Source: Limanda limanda
Taxonomy: Eukaryota > Chordata > Actinopteri > Pleuronectiformes > Pleuronectidae
Direction of reading: 5' to 3'
Length of the DNA stretch: 64,000 nt
Assembly (NCBI RefSeq): GCF_963576545.1
Contig: NC_083642.1
Location: 745,849-809,848 of the forward strand
The position numbers and the translations under genes are program-made. A model generated the notes under the pieces. It was given only the letters and a program-made list of their open reading frames with translations. It did no database searches and was not told where the DNA came from. The stretch's first letter is position 1. Each line of letters opens with the position of its first letter. This document shows, in pieces, positions 42,001 to 53,099 of the stretch.

Positions 42001-44376
42001 TCAGTGAGTCTGTAGGAAGAGGAAGTCAGTGAGTATGTAGGAAGAGGAAGTTATTGAGTCTGTAGGAAGAGGAAGTCAGTGAGTCTGTCAGTGTTAGAAG
42101 AGGAAGTCTGTGAATCTGTAGGAAGAGGAAGTGAGTGAGTCTGTAGGAAGAGGAAGTCAGTGAGTCTATAGGAAGAGGAAGTCAGTGAGTCTGTAGAAGA
42201 GGAAGTTATTGAGTCTGTAGGAAGAGGAAGTCAGTGAGTCTGTCAGTGTTAGAAGAGGAAGTCTGTGAGTCTGTAGGAAGAGGAAGTGAGTGAGTCTGTA
42301 GGAAGAGGAAATCAGTGAGTCTGTAGGAAGAGGAAGTCAGTGAGTCTGTAGGGAGAGGAAGTTGTTGAGTCTGTAGGAAGAGGAAGTGAGTGAGTCTGTA
42401 GGAAGAGGAAGTCAGTGAGTCTGTAGGAAGAGGAAGAGGAAGTCAGTGAGTCTGTCAGTGTTAGAAGAGGAAGTCTGTGAGTCTGTAGGAAGAGGAAGTC
42501 TGTGAGTCTGTAGGAAGAGGAAGTGAGTGAGTCTGTAGGAAGAGGAAGTCAGTGAGTCTGTAGGAAGAGGAAGTGAGTGAGTCTGTAGGAAGAGGAAGTC
42601 AGTGAGTCTGTAGGAAGAGGAAGTCAGTGAGTCTGTAGGAAGAGGAAGTCAGTGAGTCTGTAGGAAGAGGAAGTCAGTGAGTATGTAGGAAGAGGAAGTT
42701 ATTGAGTCTGTAGGAAGAGGAAGTCAGTGAGTCTGTCAGTGTTAGAAGAGGAAGTCTGTGAATCTGTAGGAAGAGGAAGTGAGTGAGTCTGTAGGAAGAG
42801 GAAGTCAGTGAGTCTATAGGAAGAGGAAGTCAGTGAGTCTGTAGAAGAGGAAGTTATTGAGTCTGTAGGAAGAGGAAGTCAGTGAGTCTGTCAGTGTTAG
42901 AAGAGGAAGTCTGTGAGTCTGTAGGAAGAGGAAGTGAGTGAGTCTGTAGGAAGAGGAAATCAGTGAGTCTGTAGGAAGAGGAAGTCAGTGAGTCTGTAGG
43001 GAGAGGAAGTTGTTGAGTCTGTAGGAAGAGGAAGTCTGTGAGTCTGTAGGAAGAGGAAGTGAGTGAGTCTGTAGGAAGAGGAAGTCAGTGAGTCTGTAGG
43101 AAGAGGAAGAGGAAGTCAGTGAGTCTGTCAGTGTTAGAAGAGGAAGTCTGTGAGTCTGTAGGAAGAGGAAGTCTGTGAGTCTGTAGGAAGAGGAAGTGAG
43201 TGAGTCTGTAGGAAGAGGAAGTCAGTGAGTCTGTAGGAAGAGGAAGTCAGTGAGTCTGTAGGAAGAGGAAGTTATTGAGTCTGTAGGAAGAGGAAGTCAG
43301 TGAGTCTGTCAGTGTTAGAAGAGGAAGTCTGTGAATCTGTAGGAAGAGGAAGTGAGTGAGTCTGTAGGAAGAGGAAGTCAGTGAGTCTATAGGAAGAGGA
43401 AGTCAGTGAGTCTGTAGGGAGAGGAAGTTGTTGAGTCTGTAGGAAGAGGAAGTCAGTGAGTCTGTAGGAAGAGGAAGTGAGTGAGTCTGTAGGAAGAGGA
43501 AGTCAGTGAGTCTGTAGGAAGAGGAAGTCTGTGAGTCTGTAGGAAGAGGAAGTCAGTGAGTCTATAGGAAGAGGAAGTCAGTGAGTCTATAGGAAGAGGA
43601 AGTCAGTGAGTCTGTCAGTGTTAGAAGAGGAAGTCTGTGAGTCTGTAGGAAGAAGAAGTGAGTGAGTCTGTAGGAAAAGGAAGTTAGTAGTGAGTCTGTA
43701 GGAAGAGGAATCAGTGAGTCTGTAGGAAGAGGAAGTCAGTGAGTCTGTTACAAGAGGAAATTCGTCGGTAGGAAGAGGAAGTCAGTGAGTCTGTAGGAAG
43801 AGGAATTCAGTGAGTCTGTAGGGAAGAAGAAGTCAGTGAGTAGGAAGAGGAAGTCAATGAGTCTGTAGGAAGAGGAAGTCAGTAAGTCTGTAGGAAGAGG
43901 AAGTCAGTGAGTCTGTAGGAAGAGGAAGTTATTGAGTCTGTAGGAAGAGGAAGTGAGTGAGTCTGTAGGAAGAGGACGTGAGTGAGTCTGTAGGAAGAGG
44001 AAGTCAGTGAGTCTGTAGGAAAAGGAAGTTAGTAGTGAGTCTGTAGGAAGAGGAAGAGGAAGTCAGTGAGTCTGTCAGTGTTAGAAGATGAAGTCTGTGA
44101 GTCTGTAGGAAGAGGAAGTGAGTGAGTGTGTAGGAAGAGGAAGTGAGTGAGTCTGTAGGAAGAGGAAGTCAGTGAGTCTGTAGGAAGAGGAAGTCTGTGA
44201 GTCTGTAGGAAGAGGAAGTCTGTGAGTCTGTAGGAAGAGGAAGTCTGTAGGAAGAGGAAGTCAGTGAGTCTGTAGGAAGAGGAAGTGAGTGAGTCTGTAG
44301 GAAGAGGAAGTGAGTGAGTCTGTAGGAAGAGGAAGTCAGTGAGTCTGTAGGAAGAGGAAGTGAGTGAGTCTGTCAG
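39022..44376. repeat. 25-bp minisatellite, about 214 copies, 5.35 kb
   Basis: The unit is AGGAAGAGGAAGTCAG followed by TGAGTCTGT. Variants include GTGAGTGAG, GTCTGTGAG, GTTATTGAG and a block with CAGTGTTAGAAGAGG. From about 40.5 kb the variants are ordered in higher-order blocks. A 648-bp block is duplicated: GAGTATGTAG at 42031 and 42679, CTGTAGAAGAGG at 42191 and 42839. The array lies between the TRIM non-coding exon and exon 1 and abuts the exon 1 acceptor at 39012. On the transcript strand the consensus unit contains no GT dinucleotide. Confidence 0.97.
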
Positions 44377-44700
44377 TTCCTTCTCACGAGTGTCCCACTC
44401 TAATCGGTCCGTGTGGAAACAAACACCCTATAACAGTTCTATTGTTATATAATAACTGTATTATGCTGTAAGCAAATCCTCTCATCCTCATTATGTTCAT
44501 GTTTTCTGATCCTTTACAATCCAGTTTCTGCTTTGACATCACGTTAAAGAAAAATCATCTAATTCAAGAGCAACTAACAATGACACAAATACCACCTGTT
44601 TTTATCTAATGAATACAGAAATGATTTAAATTATATTGAATAATACCGTTCTGCAGATCAAAACAACACTAAGAGTCAGTTGGGTTTTCTGATAACTCAC

Positions 44701-45010
44701 CGTCCTCTGCTGTCTGTGGCTCGTCTGTCGTCTCTTTGATTCGTCTCTGACTGAAGAAACGTGGATGAAGTTTTCTTTCCAGTTGTTTCCAGTGAAATGA
44801 AACTGGTCCCAGGTGAGGAGCCTGTAGGTTCTTCCTCCTTCAGAAGATCTGAGCTGCAGTTTAACTCTGGTTTAATTTAGGTTTAGCATAACGCTGCACA
44901 AACACTGAAGTGGATCAGACCAGACGTCAGCAGCAAGAGAAGCTGAGGAAACGTCAGTGAGAAGAATCACAGACCGAACATCTGTGAGTTCAGGAGGAGA
45001 CCGAGGTTCA
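44701..45010 (-). other. trim101: Candidate TRIM non-coding exon 1 (5'UTR)
   Basis: The minus strand reads GCAGAGGACG then GTGAGTTATC, a strong donor at 44700/44699. It lies upstream of the 25-mer array and the acceptor (CCTCCTGTCAG) at 39012 that precedes the start codon of exon 1. The upper boundary is a guess; the TCTCTCTCGCTCTTCC region near 45.08 kb could hold the promoter. Confidence 0.5.
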
Positions 45011-45198
45011 TGATGAAGAAGAGGAGGGAAGCTTCTTCTTCTTCTTCTCCTGTGACGTCCTCAATGAATCAGCATGAGGCCCAGTCTCTCTCTCGCTCTT
45101 CCTCCCTCGCTCATCCAGCTCTCACTCCATTTCTCTCTTGTCTACACAAGTGTCGACTCTGAGGTTTGTTAGTTCGCTGCTTCTTCACCATCCACAGC

Positions 45199-45462
45199 CG
45201 TGTGTGTGTGTGTGTGTCTGTGTGTGTGTGTGTGTGTGTAACAGTAGAAAGAGCACAGCCCGGCATGGTCTTAATCTGTCCACATACCAGTCACTGCCTG
45301 ATATGGAGTGTGAGAGAGTGTGTGTGTCTGTGTGTGTGTGGGGTGGGGGGGTCATTTCAGCGGCACTGAAAACTGACACCCAAACTCCCACCTCACTAGC
45401 CCCACCCCCTGAATGTGTCCGCTCTGACACACACAGACACACACACACACACACACACACTC
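45199..45462. repeat. (GT)n and (CA)n microsatellites
   Basis: (GT)n at 45199-45238 and 45319-45342, and (CA)n at 45427-45461, in the short spacer between the TRIM 5' end and the dnajc5 3' end. Confidence 0.9.
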
Positions 45463-46165
45463 TAGAAACATCGAATCATGAAAATATAATCTTGAAAAAC
45501 CTACTTTTCTTCAAACTCTGTTTAGTATTAATAATAACTGTTGATTGACAGTAATTTATTTGATGACTTTATTATTAACATATTATTATTATTATTACTT
45601 GTTAAAGAAAACAACACATGACACACATTCGGACCGTGTCGCTGTCACTTCCTGTTTGTTTCTGGCGTTCCACAGTGACTTCGGTCTCTTCTTGTGATCA
45701 ACACTTCTTTCAGATACCAAAAGACATAACGGTAACTTTTACTTCCATATCGATGATATTCAACTACACTTCACATTAATATTAATATACTATCATCACA
45801 TTAATATATCACAAAGAAACCCACAATGAGAGAAGAGTCTGTGAAGCATCTGAAACATTTATTTTACGACATCAGTACATCAGATAATTCACCAAGCGTC
45901 CGGCTGACGGACAGAAGAGTGAATCCACGCTAACAACAGAAAACTCCACATCTCTAACTTCTGTGCACAAACAGCAGCTCCTGGTCACATGATCCACATC
46001 TAGAACTCTATACATCCTCCCCACTTACCAGCTAGTAGTTAATCCAATATTAAAAAGATAAGAAAAATAAAATAAATAAAATAATGCTTGGTTATTATCC
46101 TCTGTTGCTATGTTCACACATCAGCTCTGGTTATTCATGCTGTCGATCTAGTGATGGAAGCTTCC

Positions 46166-46379
46166 TGACTCCATGAGAGGAACCATGAGAGGAACCATGG
46201 GAGGAACCATGAGAGGAACCATGAGAGGAACCATGAGAGGAACCAGGAGAGGAACCATGAGAGGAACCAGGAGAGGAACCAGGAGAGGAACCATGAGAGG
46301 AACCATGAGAGGAACCATGAGAGGAACCATGGGAGGAACCATGAGAGGAACCATGAGAGGAACCATGAGAGGAACCAGG
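46166..46379. repeat. 12-bp repeat CATGAGAGGAAC, about 17 copies
   Basis: Near-perfect tandem of CATGAGAGGAAC with CAGGAGAGGAAC and CATGGGAGGAAC variants, lying in the inferred dnajc5 3'UTR. All frames through it are open (Met-Arg-Gly-Thr on the plus strand), an artefact. Confidence 0.95.
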
Positions 46380-48098
46380 GATTTGGTTTTAACAGAGCAT
46401 CTGCAGAAAACTTGAAAAGATCTTTTGAATCCACATTTAAAAAGCAAATTGAAAAAGCAAAACATGATGATATAGAATTGATGTGATTTGATGGTGGACA
46501 CGTCTAATAACTGGATTTAGCTTCATCTCGTTTTTCTTAACGTGGAATCTTTGCACATGGTTATGAAGCTGCAGATTCTCTGAAACCTTTCAAACTGCTG
46601 ATGGAAGTCAGGAAGTGGAGAAGTGTGGATTAGCTCTTATTGCACATTGTTATGATATGAATTATACATACTGAGTGTGTGTTTGCTGTAGTCATCAGAG
46701 AAAATACAGCCAGTACGTCATCCAGGTTTTTGGATGTAGGTTCGATTGTTTACTTGGATGTAGGTCTAAGTTTTTTTCTGAATTTTTGATTTTATTAGAA
46801 AAATTAAACAGTTCATTCAAACAAGCACAAAGTTCCTGTTTGTTCTACGCCAGCAGAGTTGGAGAGAAACTCGTGTGACAACAAAACTACAAAAAAAACA
46901 AAAGTCGATCTGGAAAATCTTTTCTATAAATATAACTAGTCAGTCTGATTGATGCAAACTGCTCCAGATGCTACCATAATCAAATAATCTACAAAACGAG
47001 TAAGACTTGGGATACGGATTATCTTCCCTTAACAACACATGAGAAAAACAAATCTACAGACAGGAGAAGAAAAAGGGTTTGAAATCTACAGTGAAATCTA
47101 AACATACACGACATGACGAGCGTTTTACTGTCACACTAAACAAATCAAACATTAAAAAGAAATCGAGACGGGTCCGACCCTCAGTGAGAAAGTTTCAGAA
47201 TGGAAACGATCTTTATGATCATAACACTGGACTTAACGACTCCGACAGCAGCAAACTGAATTCAGTGTGAAGGAGAAGAGACGAAGTTAGAGAGACACTC
47301 GACTACAGAGACTGGAGAAGTAATGAGTATTTATGTTGAGTTATTTATGGTTTCTTCCTATTTTTAGTCATTAATAATAAAGTTTATAGTTAAATGATAA
47401 AATATCAAACCTCGGCCTCATTTCTTTGTCATGAAAACAACATCATAGGAATCACTGACAATTTATCTTAATATATAATGGTATCGAAAAAACGAACCTA
47501 ATATCTGTATCGGCATCAGCCTCCATGTCGATCAGCTCTAATACTGAGGAACTGAAGTAATGGGATTACTCTGCCAGAAGTTAATAAGAGTAACTTTCCA
47601 CAGAGTCTGGATGTAAACAAACTCGCAGCTGATGTTCAGCCGTCTGTCGACTGACGACTTTACAGCTGAAACCTCGTTTGGTTCACAAGTCAAACGAACC
47701 CATAAGAGTTATTTAAGTCTCTCTCACTTCCCTGGAGCTTTGGACTGATGGATTTTAAAGGTCGACCCAGAACCTGCTGGAGCTGCTGGAGCTGCTGGAG
47801 CTCACAGCAGGGGGCAGATGGTTTCAACTGATGTTCATTTGATCCTGAATCAACTCTCATCTCAATTGAAATCCTCTTCACAAGCTGATAGTCATCACTC
47901 AATAAAATCGTCTGATAAAACTGTGACAAACACGACAAATCGTTTCATTCAGACCAGAGGAAAAGTTTGTGTCTCATGTGTGTTGACCTGTATCTGAAAA
48001 ACTGAAAAACTGAACTCTGTCTCCTTCTCTCTTTTTCTCCTTCGCTTCTCTTCTCACCTCAGATTGAAATTCAGATGGAACAGTTTGGGCTGAACTGT

Positions 48099-48101
<3 letters not shown>

Positions 48102-48174
<73 letters not shown>
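48102..48174. repeat. (GT)36 microsatellite
   Basis: A perfect GT tract; CA-repeat on the dnajc5 transcript strand, about 310 nt past the stop codon. Confidence 0.97.
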
Positions 48175-48175
<1 letters not shown>

Positions 48176-48487
48176 TGGTGCAGATAAGGGCTGAACACAA
48201 TTCTGGAGTTGAACAGTATTTGAATATTAACAAACCTCAATATGATTCAATATGTATTTTGTATTTATCTTATAAATGTCTTTGCTTTCAATTTTATTAA
48301 AGAGATCATTTAAAAATCTGACTATAATTTGAATATTAAAAAAATAAGAAGGGAAGTCTAATAACAGCCCCACTGCAGATGTTTGTGTGCAACATGTTAG
48401 TGTCACGTTGTGATACTTGAGCGGGGGTCAGGTCACGTGTGCTCTTAGCATGTGCTCTTAACGTGTGCTCTTAGCGTGTGCGTGTGG

Positions 48488-50878
48488 TTAGTAGGCGTCG
48501 GTCCGGTAGCTGTGGTGGGCGTCGCCGGTGAGCTGGGTGGTTTCTGTGGCTGAAGACGGCTGCAGGACCACGGGCTCGCCGCCACCTGAGGACAACACAC
48601 ACAATCAATACACACAACACACACAATCGACACAACATCGACGTGAATCACAAACACACAAGTTACGAGTCTGAAGGAGGAGGCCCCCCCGCCCTCACCT
48701 CTCTCGTCAGCGGTCATCTGGGCCTCCAGGTCCTCGGGGGACACGTAGAAGTCGGGCTCCTGGTCCATGGGAGGCCGAGGTTTACACTTCCCACAGCAGC
48801 AGTTACAGCAGCAGCACAGGCAGCAGCAGAAGTAACAGCCAGTGGACAGACAGCAGAAGACAAACAGGGCCTGAGGGACGAAGAGACGTTCACACAGGAC
48901 TCAGCACAACACCACGTTGAGAGGATTTATAATAACAGTTTAGACTTTTCATGTTTCTGCATTTTAAATTCATGTTGTAGTTCATTTTCACAGATTTAAT
49001 CTTCATAAATCTTCCCTGCTCTGTGGCCTGTGCTACAGCGTAGAATGTTATTAAACAAACATACAAGAAATACGATAAATAATGTGTTGAATTTGATGGT
49101 GAAAATGTATTTAAAGTTAAATATTCATTAATATCGTGTTGTTTTAATGGTAAAGACCATTTTCCTGTTGTAGGGGAACAATTGTGTTTGATTCCATGAG
49201 GAAGGTTCAACTGCTGGTTGGTGGATTTATAATAACAGTTTACACTTTTCATGTTTCTGCATTTTATATTCATGTTATAGTTCATTTTCTCAGATTTAAT
49301 CTTCATAAATCTTCCCTGCTCTGTGGCCTGTGCTACAGCGTAGAATGTTATTAAACACACATACAAGAAATACGATAAATAATGTGTTTAATTTGATGGT
49401 GAGAATGTATTTAAAGTTAAATATCCATTAATATTGTGTTGTTGTTTTAATGGTATAAACCATTTTCCTGTTGTAGGGGAACAATTGTGTTTAATTCCAT
49501 CTGGAAGGTTCAACTGCTGGTTGGTGGATTTAAAGAAGACTCTCCGTGGACAAGGTCACATTCCATATGAATGAGAAGCAGCGGAACACGAGTCGCTGTG
49601 TGATCGGTTTGTTTTGGTTTCATGAGGAAGCTTCAGCTGCTGGTTCAGGGTGTAGTACCTTGGCCCACCAGCTGGACAGGACAAAGTAGGTGTTGACGTT
49701 CTCCTCTCCGAACTGCTCGGCCACGTACAGCCCCAGGGAGCCGTACTTATCGTAGATGTTCTTCTTGGTGACGTCCACCAGGATGGAGTGGGCGTTGTTG
49801 ATTTCCTTGAACTTTTCGGCGGCGTCTGGATTGTCCGGGTTCTTATCCGGGTGAAACTTTAACGCCAGTTTCCTGTAAGAAAGAAAGAGACACAACACTG
49901 AAACCCTGACAATACGACAACTTCCTGTGGACAAATAATGACACACACACGTCTGCAGGTACACTGGTGCACATCTGGATAAATGTGTGTGATATGGATC
50001 CATTGACACTATGCAGATGCAAAAAGTAAACGTACAATTTAAGTTAACACATGACTGGAAATTCTTATAAAATCCTTTTAACTTAAAGTTGTTATGAAGC
50101 GATTTTAAAAGTTGTCATAGTTTAATGAGCTAAAAGAATACTTATAGTTTTCAGTTGTTGATATTGAACGAGACAGAAAACCGGACACATAAGTGATAAA
50201 AGCTTATTAATGCAGAGACGGTCTTTAAGCAGGAAGGAGAAAATGAAATCAACGTTTCACATCTTTAACATCACACTCCTCCCTGTCCAAACACACCACA
50301 GACACACACATCAAGGGATGTGACTAACACAACAGACACACAACCCACACACACTCCACCCCGGACTGCAAAGATTATTCTTGCACCGTTTGTAAATATG
50401 CCTTGCTCTATTCTCTGTATATAATGATTATGATAATGTTTTGTAAATTTGTGTGAATGAAAATTATTAATATTGTTGTTGTTTTTGCTGCTTTGATGTC
50501 GTTACTGTTTCTATTGTTATGAATCTTGACTGGAGAGAGAAGTCTATAACTTCACTGCACCTGAGAATAATGACAACAACCTTTAAAAGCTACCTAAAGG
50601 TCAATATTCAAATATAGTTTTAAATGTTTTACTTTATATTTGCATCCAGAGACACATCATGAAAAAATAAATCCTCCACCTGTCAATCTTTAAAGCAACT
50701 AAAAGCCTCTGCCGCCCCCTGGTGGTGCTCAACAGAACAACATTACAGATGGAGTTGCTCCGGACGTGTACCTGTAGCATTTCTTGATGTCGTCGTTCGT
50801 GGCGCTCTTCTCGACGCCCAGCACCAGGTACAGAGATTCTCCGGAGGTGGAGAGCGTCCTTTGCCTCTGCTGCTCCAT
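48488..50878 (-). CDS. dnajc5: DNAJC5 (cysteine string protein alpha), four coding exons
   Basis: Palmitoylated synaptic-vesicle co-chaperone that stimulates Hsc70 and keeps SNAREs such as SNAP-25 functional. Minus-strand coding exons are 50772-50878, 49659-49872, 48699-48870 and 48488-48585; phases match and give 196 aa (human 198). The N-terminus [17 protein letters not shown] keeps Ser10 in the PKA-site context. The J domain (about 13-82) has HPD at 43-45 ([11 protein letters not shown]). The linker reads [18 protein letters not shown]. The cysteine string ([24 protein letters not shown]) has 14 Cys for palmitoylation and membrane anchoring. The C-terminus is [12 protein letters not shown] to SYRTDAY. 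The start was chosen by homology and GCCATGG context; an upstream in-frame ATG near 50920 lies in GA-repeat 5'UTR. An acceptor at 50949 shows an upstream non-coding exon. Paralogue (aa or ab) is undetermined. Confidence 0.96.
48923..49527. repeat. Tandem duplication of a 300-bp intronic segment
   Basis: 48923-49222 is repeated directly at 49223-49527; both start GGATTTATAATAACAGTTTA and end with CAACTGCTGGTTGGT. Divergence is a few percent. It sits in dnajc5 intron between the exons at 48870 and 49659. Both copies contain short identical minus-strand frames (the 158-residue ORF), which are not coding. Confidence 0.93.
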
Positions 50879-50948
50879 GGCCTCTCTCTCTTTCTCTCTC
50901 TCTCTCTTTACTTCTCTCACTCGCTCCCTCGTTCTCTCGGCCTCTCAC
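50772..50948 (-). other. dnajc5: dnajc5 first coding exon including 5'UTR part
   Basis: The acceptor TTTTTCTTTGTCCCTGACAG ends at 50949; exon sequence begins GTGAGAGGCCGAG, passes a GA-rich stretch, then the ATG at 50878. The upstream donor is inferred at about 61374, giving a ~10.4 kb first intron. Confidence 0.7.
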
Positions 50949-50949
50949 C

Positions 50950-52300
50950 TGTCAGGGACAAAGAAAAACAGAAGAAACAAAAGAGCTGATGAGTTTGATC
51001 TTTGACCACGGACACTGTCACTCGTTGCTTTGAGGAAGGCTCCCATTGAAAAATGTCCGCTGTTTTTCCTCAATTTACGAAAAACAATAAGCTTGATATT
51101 TGAAATAAAGACACAGTGAGAATCCAACGACTTTCTCGAAAGCACGGATATCTTTTTTATTGGTGAGAGTTTAGAAACGTGACCGTGGGAGCGAGTTAGA
51201 AAAGTACGACTTCAAGGCTCCTCAAGACATTTTCATGGAGATGCACCAGGTGAACTACAATTAAAAAAAATGATTACATCCAAAAGTTGAGCTTTTTCAT
51301 TTTCTTATTACTAAAAATAAAAGTTTTCATTTCAGTAAAAAGAAACACTGACACGTGTAGTATTGGACTAATGATGAACCAGTCAGGCTCCAGCTTTAAT
51401 CTGAAAGGAAACACAGAGAGAACCCAGCGTTCTGACCTGAACTGAACTCTGGATTTTCTTCTGAGGGGCTGATTGTGATTTGTTTCTTCTGTCACTTCCT
51501 TGTAAAAACGAGTCCAAGTGAGAGAACAGAAGGAAATGTGTGGAAACTTAAGGATCAATTCAGGTCAAGGTAACTTTGTTTTCCAAAGTGCTCCAGCTGT
51601 TCTCTGTTGAAATACTTGTGATTTATGAGTTGTGGTTTTATTGAACAGAATGAGCCTTGAAGGCAAATCGAGGCAGAAGGCTGATGAGATGAATGTGAGT
51701 GATTATACATGTTTCTACAGGTCAGAGAATGATCCAACAGGAAGTGAGATGTTCATGTGCAGCAGGAATCACGATAAGCTTCTTGAACCAGAATCACTAA
51801 CACACCTCACACACCCAAAGACCAGGAGAATCAACTCCAGGCAGGATGAACACTGGTTAGAATCCCTGTGGATGAACCGGGCGTTAAAAATCTGATACTG
51901 AAATAATTTGATATTTCTGAATAAAATAGTGGAGAACAGAATCCAGGTTTGTAAATCCCCAGTGTGAGCTGTGAACTGTCTGATAGAACCTGTCAGACAG
52001 CAGGTGTGTGTGTGTGTAGGTGTGTGTGTGTGTGTGGGGGGGGGGTTAGCAGGCTTACAGACCACACTAAGCCACTCAGCTCCACAGACACTAAACCAGA
52101 CTCACACTGACTTTAACAACAGACAATAAGAAGCTGCCGTCTTCACAGAGCTCCTCCTACTCTCTGAGGATTAATAAATTAGCCAATAATTTCTAATGAT
52201 GATTGATGATGGTCACACTAGAGCCATGTTATTCCATGTGTGTGTCTGTGTGTGTGTCTCTGTGTGTACAAGGATAATCCTGAACACACAAAGGATGTGT
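50950..52300. other. dnajc5 intron 1, mostly unique sequence
   Basis: Contains the dispersed repeat copy at about 51075-51160 and short GT runs near 52000-52045 and 52235-52265. No exon was recognised. Confidence 0.4.
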
Positions 52301-52523
52301 GGATTAACACAGTATTTACGGAGACACACACTTTGACAAACACACTGTGCACGATATGATTCATATGTTCTGTTCAGTCTAATATCGAGTTATCAAAAAA
52401 CAACTTAACACTGAGTGAAATCCTAATTGTGTGTCCACTATAGGGCAGCAGATGGGTGCTATTGCCATGGCAACCCTACAATGCTTCCGGCTCAAAACAC
52501 ACTGATTTAACACCTCCCTGAAA

Positions 52524-52688
<165 letters not shown>

Positions 52689-52782
52689 CTTTGCCTCGGA
52701 TTAACCAGTCCCCACACTGGTAAACCTACCACCTGACTGGGATTAACCAATGAGAGCGACTTGTCAGTATGCCAGGGATTAT

Positions 52783-52813
<31 letters not shown>

Positions 52814-53099
52814 CACCGAAACTCGGTCTATAATTCAGCAGCCAATGAGATTTAGAGAAAGTCAGATTCACCTGAACCAACAAGGTGTAAAGAATGAACA
52901 CACACTGCAGAGAGGATGACACCATATGGTCTGTGACATAGTGTGTGTGTGCGTGTGTGTCGGTGTGTGTGTGTGTGTGTGTGTGTGTCCGTTTGTGTGT
53001 CTGTTTGTCAGCAGCATTACACACAAACAGCTGTGACTTGGATCAGGAAAGAACAGAACGGCAGATCCAGGAATTTGTTTGGCTTTCTTTACCATCGTA

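Larger units (their letters stand above)
45858..48487 (-). other. dnajc5: dnajc5 3'UTR with candidate poly(A) signals
   Basis: Downstream of the TAA at 48488-48490 there are AATAAA signals on the minus strand at 48293-48298 (close) and 45858-45863 (distal; reads AAAATAAATG). DNAJC5 genes usually have a long 3'UTR, which favours the distal site. The interval contains a 12-mer array (46.2 kb) and (GT)n (48.1 kb). No transcript evidence is available. Confidence 0.5.

Noticed and set aside
48890..49366. 158-codon minus-strand ORF in dnajc5 intron
   Set aside because: It arises from the 300-bp tandem duplication and has the same segment twice; no splice or homology support.
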